NCBI GenBank assembly: GCA_003864495.1
Contig: ML133381.1
Span: 684,743-748,742 of the forward strand
Length of the DNA stretch: 64,000 nucleotides
Source: Nemopilema nomurai
Taxonomy: Eukaryota > Cnidaria > Scyphozoa > Rhizostomeae > Rhizostomatidae
Direction: 5' to 3'
This document shows, one piece after another, positions 26,801 through 36,800 of the stretch (position 1 is the stretch's first letter; each line of letters begins with the position of its first letter). The position numbers and the translations under genes were made by a program. Under the pieces are notes generated by a model. It worked only from the letters and a program-made list of their open reading frames with translations, did not search any database and was not told where the DNA came from.

Positions 26801-29800
26801 AAAAATGTTAAGTGTGTCGAATAAAAAGCAAATTCATGACTTTTCGGGGGTGTCGCAGTCCCCTCCGACCACCACCCCCACCCCCGATAGCTTTACCCCT
26901 GGATCGAATAATAACATAAACAAAATAATAACACAAAATAATAACAGAACAATAACACAAATAGAATAATAATACGAATGGAATAATAAGAAGAAAAAGA
27001 CAGATATGAATTGTACAAAAGGAAATTGAAGTTAGTAAAGCTTTACTACTTAGGGATAAACATCGCTTATGAAAGAATCATTCTGAAAGTTATGAAAGAA
27101 CGTTTGGTAAAATGTTTGATTCCAGGAAGCTTTTGAGTCATAGGCATCACTCGAGGGGGGCATGGGGGCTCACCCCCTCCAAACACGAAAATAAGGCCTA
27201 GTCGCGAGGCAAAGCTGATCTTGGCAGAGCAAATTTTCTACCAATGGATCTGCTTTATTTTTATTCTTGTATAACTGTAGCGAGAAAGTTGTATAACATG
27301 TCAAAAGTCAAAGATGCGTGAAAATGTTGCCTCTTTCTCAATGCGGGCAAGAAATATAAACAATCTGATTAAAATGAGCAATAATTCAAATAAAACAACA
27401 CCAAAAAAAAATCCACCCCGAGAGACAAGGCTTTTCTCTGCTCGCTTCGAAATGAAAACTATTCTGTGCACACGGAAATTTTCACGCTGCTTTGAAAAGT
27501 CGAATTGAGCTCAGAGCGCTTGAGTTTCTTTCAGTTTTTCCTCTCTTTCGTGAACACTACAAGGGTTCAGACAAAACACCGAACTCACATGGGCTTCGAC
27601 GCAGGTTGGAAAGTGGAGGGGCCAAGGAAGATTTTAACAATCATAACAAAAGATATTTAGAAAAACTTTATCTCAGCTCACGCCGCTTTGAGTTTCCAAG
27701 CGCTTTTCGTGTGAAGGGGAATTTAGAGACTCCTTGTTTATTTACAAATTTTGTGATGGTAGAGTTTTTAATTTGAAAATAATTGGCATTGTAGTAGCAC
27801 AATACCTAGTTTGGGGTGCTTATTAAAATTAACCTGGAGAGCGATGATGGTATCTGCGCTATTTGACACAAGGCAAAGAGCTTACACACGAACGAGTGAT
27901 AGGGCGGGGGCGATAGGCACAACAAGAACATTTGCAGTTTCACATTTCCAGTGATCATTTCCTGCAATCTATTTTGAAGTGGGGGTGTTACACCCCTTAG
28001 CCCCCACCCCATAGCGATGGCCTTGAATGGAAGTCATTTCAATTATTTCAAAATCACATGCGTGACATGTGAATGGAAGTGAACCTACAAATTGCATATA
28101 GAGAATAAGTAGGAGATTTATAAACAAACAAGAGGTTAATCGAATACGTATACGTAAACAGGGCGAAACTGTTTGGCAAAGTCTGCCTCTCCTGCCTTTA
28201 TTCGGCGTCCGCTGTGTCAAGGCTGCAATGTGCCGCAATAGGCCGCAATGGTTGCCTTATCATTTCTGAACAAAGACACAAATATAGAAAACTTTGCTTT
28301 TTCGGAATTTTTAGTTCATCCCCCTCCAACAAAAATTCATGCAGCAGAGTGTTGGGTTAGGAAGGTGCCAGATTCCTTCAAAATTTGGGGAGAAACATTC
28401 TCTGAATCAAATTAACTTTGATTGCTCCGGGATCCCTGAACATTGGCAGGGATAAGGAGTATATTTGCTTTGGCGCCTCGCTATATTTCCGGTTAATTGT
28501 TTTTTCACTGTCACCTTTAGTGAACAAAGGAAACTTCGAACTTTGGGGAAGCACGCTTCAATACTAACACCACAGTAGGAATCAAAATAGGTTGCAACTC
28601 TGCAACAGCATCAATGTTTTTATTCAATAAGTGTACGATCGTAGAAAAGACAGATATATACTATACAGTTAATGCTACTGAATGTAGATCCTAGATACAA
28701 CAGAGGATGTAGCAAATCATTTGGCGAGATCACTCGAATAATACTGAAGAATTCTACTTTTTGCCGGGAAACTATTTGGCGGGAACTACAGTCTTGTCTC
28801 TACTCATATCAGTGTTTTGGACGATGAATGGTTTGGGTTTCATCCTTCCATGTTATACTTTGGTGAGTTCATTTTTGGTACTGTCCTGATATATTCTACC
28901 TATGATTCGGATATATCCTAACATATCAAATGTGTATCATCGGGAGCCAAAAGCCATATTTTGCTTTTACAGATCGGGAATCATTGCCATTTAGCGGCTT
29001 ATTCTTGAAATGGTATTTTCGAAGTGAGGTGTTTTTTTGCAAAATAGGACTTGAAAAGCACATTAAGAGGAACAACACTAAGTTTTCGAAATACTTGTAC
29101 ATAGTTCCATAAACCCTATTATTTTCGAGGTTTTTGACGAAGCGGACAGTAGGACCTCGATGATGCCCGTGCCTTTGACACTTGTTCCCGTTTGGTTAGA
29201 ATAAATATAATCATAATAAATTGCATTTTCGCATCTTTCTGATGTCAGCCTATCTTAACAGTGTCTACTTTGATGGCTCGGAATATTTTCGAATCAGTTC
29301 ATTCTCAAAGGTCGGCCTTTGTTAGAAACATTGTACATTTGCGGGTGAAGCTATGAAGGAGCAGCGCGGACCATCAAAGGCGCTCGCACCTCGCGCGGTT
29401 GTCATCATTAATTTTCGGATTAATGACACCTTGAGATCGAAAACTGGAAATCTAGCCCTCTGATTGGTCCAGCCCACAACTACGGTCTATAACTCATGAG
29501 ATAGCGTATAGACGGCATTCGAGCGTAGTCTTCGTATTTTCATTCTGGTTTTGGCGTGGATTTTCTGCTTATGATATGGAGGCTGTTGAAAGCAATATTT
29601 TTAGAAGTCTGGGGTTAAAGTATATTGTCTTTTGGATTATGAAACACTTAAAAGCATTTTTCAAGAAGCCAATTTTAACCCATAATAGGAAAGCAAGCAA
29701 GCAAGCAATTTTATTTGTTAATCCAAGCTGGGGTTTGTGGCAGCTATTCAGCTGATGTGGGCCTGGAGCACTAGGGTTTGTCCCCTCAGGATTTCTCCTG

Positions 29801-32116
29801 AATACCCATTTACCAACCTCAGAAGGTTGGACAGTTGGGTTGACTGGGCCGCTTGTGGCAGATGGTTCTGACTGGGGCACAAACCTGGGTCATCAGGCTT
29901 TGCAGCGCTGCGCCTTAACTACTTGACCACATCACTACCATTAATTCTACAAGGCAATAACACTGCCTAGATATATCATAGTTGGTGAAAATTGCTTACC
30001 TCCGCATAAACTTTTTTGCTGTGTCTCATAATAGCTATCACATCACCCATCACATTTATCCCCAAATCAGCCAATATTTCCTAGAAATAACATAGCTTTC
30101 TTTTACCTTGTCAAGAAAAGAGAGTAAAAGATTTTGATGAAAAATGAAGACATCAGAAGGCATGCTTAATTACAATGAATAAGATAGTTTGTAAAACCTT
30201 TTGAATAAATTCAGATGTTCATAGCTTAGAAACATTGAACAGAAGCTTGGAAAACATGGAAAACAAAATATACTGCACTATCCAGAAGTGTTCAATATAA
30301 AAATAGATTTGTAAAACAGTTATCCTTTGAATCCATGATCATCACATGCTTATAATTTTTCAGCCAACCTACCTTATTTAGTTCATTTAGCATGTCCATT
30401 CTCATTCGATTGTCTGTAAAAATTACTGCATAGCTAAAAAATAAAATAGGACGCATCAGTTTGTTATTCCATTATCAGTTTATAAGCGTTTGTCCAAGGC
30501 TCCACAAGGGTAAGTCACCAGGGTAAAAAACCTGCACTTACCGGCTGCTATGCAGCGATGTGATACTTTCCACTTGCATCTAAAATGAGTCTCACTTTCG
30601 CTGCAGTGATATTTGGGATGAATCTTGTAAACTTTTCAAATTAGTGATACACCCTGTGATTTATTTTCAGTCAGGGTTCTTTAGTCATCTTGATAGATTT
30701 GTGACAGTTGCCCTTAGATAGAGCTCTTTAATATCAATACTACATTAGAAATAGAAATACTTGATACTCTGAGAAATACCCCATATATCACTAATAATAT
30801 AGAAAATACAAAAACAAAGTATGCTGGAAGTTTGTTTTATTAGAAGCGCTATTGAATATGATGATAAATTTAAACAGCAAGAAATTTGGTTCCTTACTCT
30901 GAAGCTGGTCCTGACGGGATGCCAGCTTTTTTGAAGAATGTCTCCCACCTTGAAACAGCTGATTGGGAAAAAATAGTATGCATGAGAATATGGTTACGGT
31001 CAGTTTATGGTGCCCACTTTGTTAAGGACAGGACAACTGAACTGTTGAGGACAGGAAACTCAAGTTTTTGGAAGTAAAAAATTTAGGGCTTTTTAGCTCA
31101 ACCTATAACATGTAGGGCCTAATCTAGGGACATTACACTACAACTGATAACCACTTTGTGGTGTGTCTGAGCCACAAATGTGGCCACTGTGGGAAAGACA
31201 TATAAAACCCACCAGTTATTACAACAAAACATTTGGAGCTGAGAATATGATATTTTGAGAATGATCATACATTTATATATAATTCAATTAGCGCCTTTAA
31301 TCCAAACTAACTAAATCATTTGATACTTAGGAACAAAAGTTTATACTCAATATTAACGAAGCTCTCTAAAAATGAGAGGAAAACTTTGTATGCCCAAAAC
31401 ACTTTGGTTTTGTCTAAGAGATTGCCTTTGTCTGAAAAAGGGCATCAATTTCTGCCTTTGAGCTACGACACCTTAGTGTAGTCTATAATTTTAAGATCAT
31501 GCTTTTTGAATTTAAAGGGTTGGATACCTACCCTTCAAAATAGTTTGGTTATCTATCAAAGACCAAAACATGATATCTTAACTGCATCTGACAATTAATT
31601 TTGTCTGCCTTATAAGCTTAAGGTATGAGTAAAGAGTATAATTTCGTTTGAAAAGTTTAACTTCTGCTTTTGACGCAGTTACAAAGCTGTGCAACGATGT
31701 TTGATTCCATCGAAAGTGATACAACACATTGACATAGTTTGGCTTCTAATCAAAGCATCCAATAAGTAATTTTGCTAAGAAAAAATGTGAAACAGAAGAA
31801 GTGTAGCAACTTTAGAACTTACGGGGAAAATTAAACTTTCATCTTTAGTCTGATAGCCTATAACTTGTAGAAAGACAAACAAGGGTCTTCTGAATTTGCT
31901 ATTACGCTTCTGGTCTCACAAGCTTACACAGAGAAGGGAAGTTTCAGAAATGGTCTTGAAGGATAGCCGGGTAAAGCAATTTGTTGACAAGGTTCTAAAC
32001 ACAAACTAATTCATACTGAGAAGCACAAGTTCTCCACATTCAAAGACGATTTACAATATTATCAAAGTTGTTATTACTTCTCGGCATTTTAGCAGATTTC
32101 ATCTATACTCACCCAT
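17853..32116 (-). CDS. C19orf47: C19orf47-type SAM-domain protein, 8 exons, 335 aa, complete
   Basis: Exons: 32116-32113 (ATG+G only), 30958-30898, 30433-30373, 30080-30000, 20239-20125, 19792-19535, 19064-18976, 18191-17853. All seven junctions are phase-compatible and total 1008 nt. Residues ~5-67 form a SAM domain: RWETFFKKAGIPSG, YAVIFTDNR, NELNKEI, DLGINVMGDVIAIMRHSKK, which matches the C19orf47 SAM family in order and spacing. The rest is basic and low-complexity, with three copies of the family's short motif: TVFDRLG (204-210), SVFSRLG (229-235) and SVFDRLGF at the very C-terminus. The human protein is nuclear and its function is essentially unknown; SAM domains usually mediate protein or RNA binding. 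Intron 4 (20240-29999) carries a very large inverted repeat and a SINE, so the primary transcript contains a long self-complementary stretch. The 4-nt start exon rests on phase and context and is the least certain part. Confidence 0.88.
20935..23224. repeat. Large inverted repeat, left outer arm
   Basis: This ~2.29-kb segment is the near-exact reverse complement of 27296-29587; only scattered single-base changes and indels were seen by eye (for example near 22260, 22360, 22800 and 23113). It begins AACAGCCTCCATATCATAAG and ends TTTTGACATGT. It holds no recognisable protein. It lies in intron 4 of the C19orf47 homologue. I saw no clear target-site duplication at the outer ends. Confidence 0.95.
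23325..23950. mobile_element. Harbinger-type MITE, 626 bp
   Basis: Terminal inverted repeats start GGCTACGTTCACA (left) and, on the other strand, GGCCCCGTTCACA (right). The element is flanked by TTA on both sides (23322-23324 and 23951-23953), the 3-bp TWA target duplication typical of PIF/Harbinger. Sub-terminal CCGTTTTCA-type motifs repeat in both orientations. It has no transposase, so it is a non-autonomous element. Confidence 0.8.
24711..24880. repeat. Pair of diverged ~60-bp direct repeats
   Basis: Segments starting at 24711 and 24818 share CTTAGATAC, then CTTGGATGCACCGAG-AAGCAC and an ATACA-AAT ending, with substitutions. They are offset by about 107 bases. Confidence 0.75.
25437..25989. 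repeat. Large inverted repeat, left inner arm
   Basis: This ~550-base segment is the near-exact reverse complement of 26727-27286. It includes the GTTTGGAGGGGGTGAGCCCC stretch, an AT-rich TTATTATT tract and the block around GTGTCGCAGTCCCCTCC. Together with the outer arm it makes one composite palindrome. Confidence 0.93.
25990..26726. other. Central spacer (loop) of the palindrome
   Basis: About 737 bases of unpaired sequence between the inner arms. It contains short direct repeats of CTTCGAATAAGC near 26106-26140 and a nearby inverted GGGGGCTTATTCGA. No gene was seen. Confidence 0.8.
26727..27286. repeat. Large inverted repeat, right inner arm
   Basis: Reverse complement of 25437-25989. 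It abuts the right outer arm with only about nine intervening bases, which shows the original continuous arrangement of an arm (26727-29587, ~2.86 kb). Confidence 0.93.
27296..29587. repeat. Large inverted repeat, right outer arm
   Basis: Near-exact reverse complement of 20935-23224, ending GGAGGCTGTT. Open frames here mirror those of the left arm and show no recognisable domain. Confidence 0.95.
29690..29938 (-). mobile_element. tRNA-derived SINE
   Basis: Read on the minus strand, it starts with an A-box-like GTGGTCAAGTAGTTAAGGCG, then a degenerate B box (AGGTTTGTGCCCC). An unrelated body follows, and the 3' tail is of GCTT repeats (29690-29715). This is standard tRNA-head SINE layout. It sits about 100 bases outside the right arm of the palindrome, in the same intron. 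Confidence 0.62.
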
Positions 32117-32711
32117 GTTGTGAAGACGGTCTCCCGATCCTGGAGTAGACAAGGCCTTTCGTTGCTGAGGCCGAAAATACAAAATGACAACCAGCACTGC
32201 GGAAACGAGGCTAGAGCACAGGCGGGTAAATTCTTTTCACTCAACTTCGAGACAAAAAGCCAACCCTACACAGGGGCAATTCTAGCTTTAGAAAAAGAGG
32301 GGAGAGGCATCACAGAAAATCCTATGGTAGTAGTGTACGGATACAATATATTCAAAAATCGTCTTTCTTTAAGGTGACCTAAATCTTCTTGTTTTAAAAA
32401 ATTTGATATGAAGAATTAGTGCATGCGGCAGTTTAGAGAGAATGCCCGAGCAATTCATAACAAGAGCTACGTATAAATTATATGGGCGAAAACACGAACT
32501 AATAACAGAAAATCTTCTAAGAAAGTGGAGTGGGGCAAATAAAAGACCGAAAAAAATCTGGCCTTCACCTACCCCCTTACCATCCATGCTCTTAGAAACG
32601 CCATGCAGATACACACGATGGGTAAAATCTGATTACTGGTTCTTGAATTTAAGGGGGAAAGTCCTTAACTGAAAACGAAAGCTAAATTTAGAGGGTAAGT
32701 TCCAAAATGTC

Positions 32712-32978
32712 TCATTCATTTGAAACTTCTGGCATGGGAACAATGACTGTTAGAGAACAGAACGGGATCGGTGTTGCTGGGGGCGATGTGTGACTGGGGA
32801 ATATCTCAAAAACTCCATCATCTCGATTTATTTGGCATATCGGCCTTCCTTGTCCGCCTACTCGAACACAGTCTTTCACCGCCTCCACGTCTGGCCGGGT
32901 CCTGAAATGATCAATTATTAATTGACTGCACATTTCGTGTGTCTTCAAAGCATCTCCGAATTCGAGTATTCCCAGCAT
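32712..32978 (-). CDS. Possible small gene or terminal exon, unknown
   Basis: An 88-codon frame (ATG at 32978) lies between the start of the C19orf47 homologue and the TALPID3 stop. An acceptor-like GATCATTTCAG near 32903 could instead begin a terminal exon in the same frame. The peptide (TRPDVEAVKDCVRVGGQGRP, then a Pro/Thr-rich hydrophobic end) matches nothing I know. It could be an alternative 3' exon or chance. Confidence 0.3.
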   Translation of the reverse strand: MLGILEFGDALKTHEMCSQLIIDHFRTRPDVEAVKDCVRVGGQGRPICQINRDDGVFEIFPSHTSPPATPIPFCSLTVIVPMPEVSNE

Positions 32979-33801
32979 ATTCCTTATAACATGTAGAAAA
33001 AATTGATAGACTACTTTGAGAATTTGAAACTTTGATAGAACTCAAGTGAATTTGAAACTTTGGTGTACATCGATGATGAGGTCAGACAAGCTCGTCCAAT
33101 TTAGATGGCTCCTGGTTTGTAAGCTGCAATCAAGCGAGCAAATAGAATTGAAACTGGTCCTGGAGTCTATTTTTACGCTGTTTTCAGGCTAATGTCCGTT
33201 GAGTTATAAGACTGAAGAGATATTTTATATGCAATAGCGTCCGATTGCTAGAAAATTCTTCATTCTCTGCCACATATAAGAAAGAGAAAGTCTCAAACTT
33301 AAGATAATATGCTTGCATTGTTTTTTCAATTCATTTCCCTTGTTACAACTTAACATTTAAGCTTTGCTACAACTCAAATTAAAATCTTTACTAGGCTATT
33401 CTCCTGTTAGCAAATATGGCATTAAAATTTTATCTACTTCTATTGGATGGACTTCCATCTTCTTCGAATAACTCAGTGTTTATGTGTTGCAATAACTTTT
33501 GACGCTTTTCCCAGGAATAATGATAATTGTTTAATACTAATAAGAATGACAATCGGCATAAAAAGAGTAAATACGGAATCTTCCTTTCCGGAAAGTTCTT
33601 GTATTCTATGGTCTTGAAGCCAGGCAGAAATATCGTAAAACAAATCTCAATCTAAATGATGTTCAATGAATCGTCCTACAAAGTACTTTCCACTCTTTCG
33701 TTAAAAACGTGACTAACGTTATCGTCATTAACTAGAAATATACAAATTTGTTTCCCAAACAAGAAATTCTTCAATCACAATATTCCATGTCATAAAACAC
33801 G

Positions 33802-36800
33802 TCATAATGACAAATTTGAAATATCATCGTGGCTATACAAGTCATCACCCTCCAACGTCAATTCACCCGAACTGTCTTCATCAGCCACAGATGGAATCAT
33901 CAACGTAATCTTGGTAGGCGCAAGATTGTCCCCAGGCTTTATTATTGGCGCCTGCTCAGCGTCTGACACGGGCTCCGTCGTTTCATCCATAGCCTCTTCT
34001 TCAATCAATGAATCCAGCTTCTGCTCTTTAAAAGAATCGAGTCTTTGCTCATTCAAAGAGTCGGTAAAGTTGAATGAAGACATTGTATCAAAATTCCCTG
34101 ACTGGACTAATATTGTTCTTGGCTTTTCAATGTCCCTCCCAGCATCCTGATCCAGCTGATGTGACTTAGCCTTAAGTCTGCCATCAAAAATGAATTCTTC
34201 TTTCCCATTCAGCTTCTTCTGTTCTTGATCCTTCTCAACGATCGCTTTTTCATCGTCACTGACATCTTTTGCTTCAATGTCGTGCGAATTTATCCTGGCT
34301 CTACTTGCCATTTCTTTGGAAATGGAATGACCATGGTTGGATGGCAAAGTTTTGACTTCACCAATCGAATAGCTTTGAGCACGTGATTCGTTGGTCTCAC
34401 TGCTTGCCATTTCTCCTGCAGACAATATTCTCCCTCGAATTCCTGTAAAAAGACCCATCCAGAAAAAAGCTGGAGACATGAATACCGCTAGGAAGGAGCA
34501 AGCATCAGTAGGGAAGGTTCCGCGACAAAGTCTTTTCCAAAATTTCGAGAGACTTTTGAGAGAAAGGAGCTGAACAAACTTTTTGGAAAATTTTCAGTGT
34601 TCTAAAGGAAAACACGTACGAAGGGTTTGTACCTGGTGTACTTGAACGCTTACCAACGATTCACGATAGAAGACCCTTCAAATTTCTGCGAAATGTTCAC
34701 TGTACATAAGCAAAAATGTCCAAACACCATAAAATATAAAAATATAAAATATAAGTAACTTCAAGTTTACCTTCAGTTGGTAGGGCTGCTCCATTTCTTA
34801 TAAAAAGAGAATCTTTGTTCTGGTTCACCTCCATGTATTCTCCTCCGCTCATTCACCTCACTTATGACTCTGTCCTTTTGGCCAGTGACATTCGTCGGAC
34901 TTCGGATCTGGTTTAGAAGTTTGGCCATTGGGTCGATGTAGCCACCATTAGCAAGAAACTCACCTTCGCTGATGCTCACCTCCTCGAGTGTGTCCTTCAT
35001 AAAGAATCAATAATTAACAAGTACTACCCAAGCAGTATTCTTTTTTTTGGGGGGGGGGGGAGTACGCATCCAGTCGGCTTTGCCTATGCCATGCAGTATG
35101 TCTTTCAGTAACCTGATGTTTAGGTACGCTATCGAAATCACCTTATCGGCAATGTCGACATCAAGGAGAAACAATTTCTATATTCACCTCATTCAGATCT
35201 TCAGTGTCTCTCAAAGTTGCACTTATATCTCCTGGTATTTCAGTAATGGTCCCGCGTTTCCGCCCCAGTAGGTTTTGCAGCAGGTCCTTGAAGTTCGTCT
35301 CCAAGTCTAGAAAATTATACCATAAACACATGTCTACCAACTTCCTATAGACGTTTTACTTCTTAGAAAGAAATATAGATCGAGACTATTTCGGAATCAA
35401 CAAGTTTTATTCACAACTGAGCTACCAAAAACCTAGATCATTAGGAAAAAAATTGCGTCGGCTGTTAAAATCCATTGACTACGTCGAAAGAAGGAGAGGG
35501 AACATCTGCCGGGAAACGCAGAACTTGAAACCTCTTCAACGATAAACATCTTGAGGGATAAAATCTTCAAAACTTGAAAAGCTCCAATTAGGTCTAGGGC
35601 TTATGATTTATATGGACAACGTCGCATTTCTTTAATAGAAACACTACCCAGCACCTCCAAGTCAAAAAGTCTACAAAACATAGCAGGATCCTGAATAATT
35701 TAAGTAGAAAAGACCCGAAAAATGATCGCTGTGAATTATCTCCTACGCGAAGCTAGAAGAAGATAAGGACGTACAAAGAGATGATGGTGCGGTGTCAAAT
35801 TTTGTACGATCGAAACTATTAGCCTGCTTTGAACATAAGTAGATTTTAATCTTACTTGACACTGTAAAAAGACAATCTAGGATTTGAAGCCTGCAGTAAG
35901 GTAAAAAATGTTTTGCGTAGGAAGAGAAATGGGCCTCGAAAGAAGTTTTTCGATATCATCGTAGTTGCATCTGGAAGGTCAGTCTTATGAAAGTGAGCTT
36001 CGTGGACTTTGAAGGGCGTAACGCACACGATTTTATGCACAACACTCCCTTTATACCTAAGGCAGAAATCTAGACTGTACTCAAATGCGACGGGCTTACA
36101 GGGTTAACTGCCAAACAGACCCTGCCTTTCTCTTGCCTAAATCTAAGCTAGAACCAGCTGATAAATGCTGCAATTTTAAAACATGATACGAAATCAATTA
36201 GAAGAGCAAAACAGGTCACGTGTTACTGAACGCAGAGAGAGTGCAGCTGCAAAATCACGTTTCTATGGCTAAGGACCATCCTTTCCATATATGGGTGCAA
36301 AATGAGAGGAAATCACCTCCGTCGCCTTCTTCCTTTAGAAGGTCCAACACCTGCCCTTCAGAAACAGGGCACTCCCCTTCACTGTACAGACCAGGTATGA
36401 CGTCATCCGACCACAGCCGTTCTCCGTCTGAGATCCCTTCAAACATGCTGGTCCCAGCAGTGGAGGATGACACGGTGAAGCTACTGTTCTGAACAGACGT
36501 TGCCACTTTGGGCATCACATGAACGGTCTGCTGTGGGGGAGGAAGCAGCAGCCGAGGCAATGCTGAGTGTTTTGATTCTTGTGGGGAACGAATTGTCTCA
36601 GCCTCTTCTTCAACATCTTTGCTCAAGCTTTGGGTACTGGAAGCGAGGTATAAGGAAGCGTGACGTAAAAAAGCAGTGGCTGATGTCCATAAAAAGTCGA
36701 CACAGAGGCTTGGGAATATACACTGTATTGGGTGAAATTACTAGCAAGTAGCTTTACGCCTAGCACAAATCACTGGATGGATTTAGGTCTGAAAATACGG

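Noticed and set aside
30500..30583. A 38-base minus-strand exon with a perfect GTAAGT donor that would join the SAM exon at 30433 in phase
   Set aside because: The exon at 30898-30958 also joins in phase and supplies the expected SAM helix (WETFFKKAGIPSG); the shorter one would destroy the domain.
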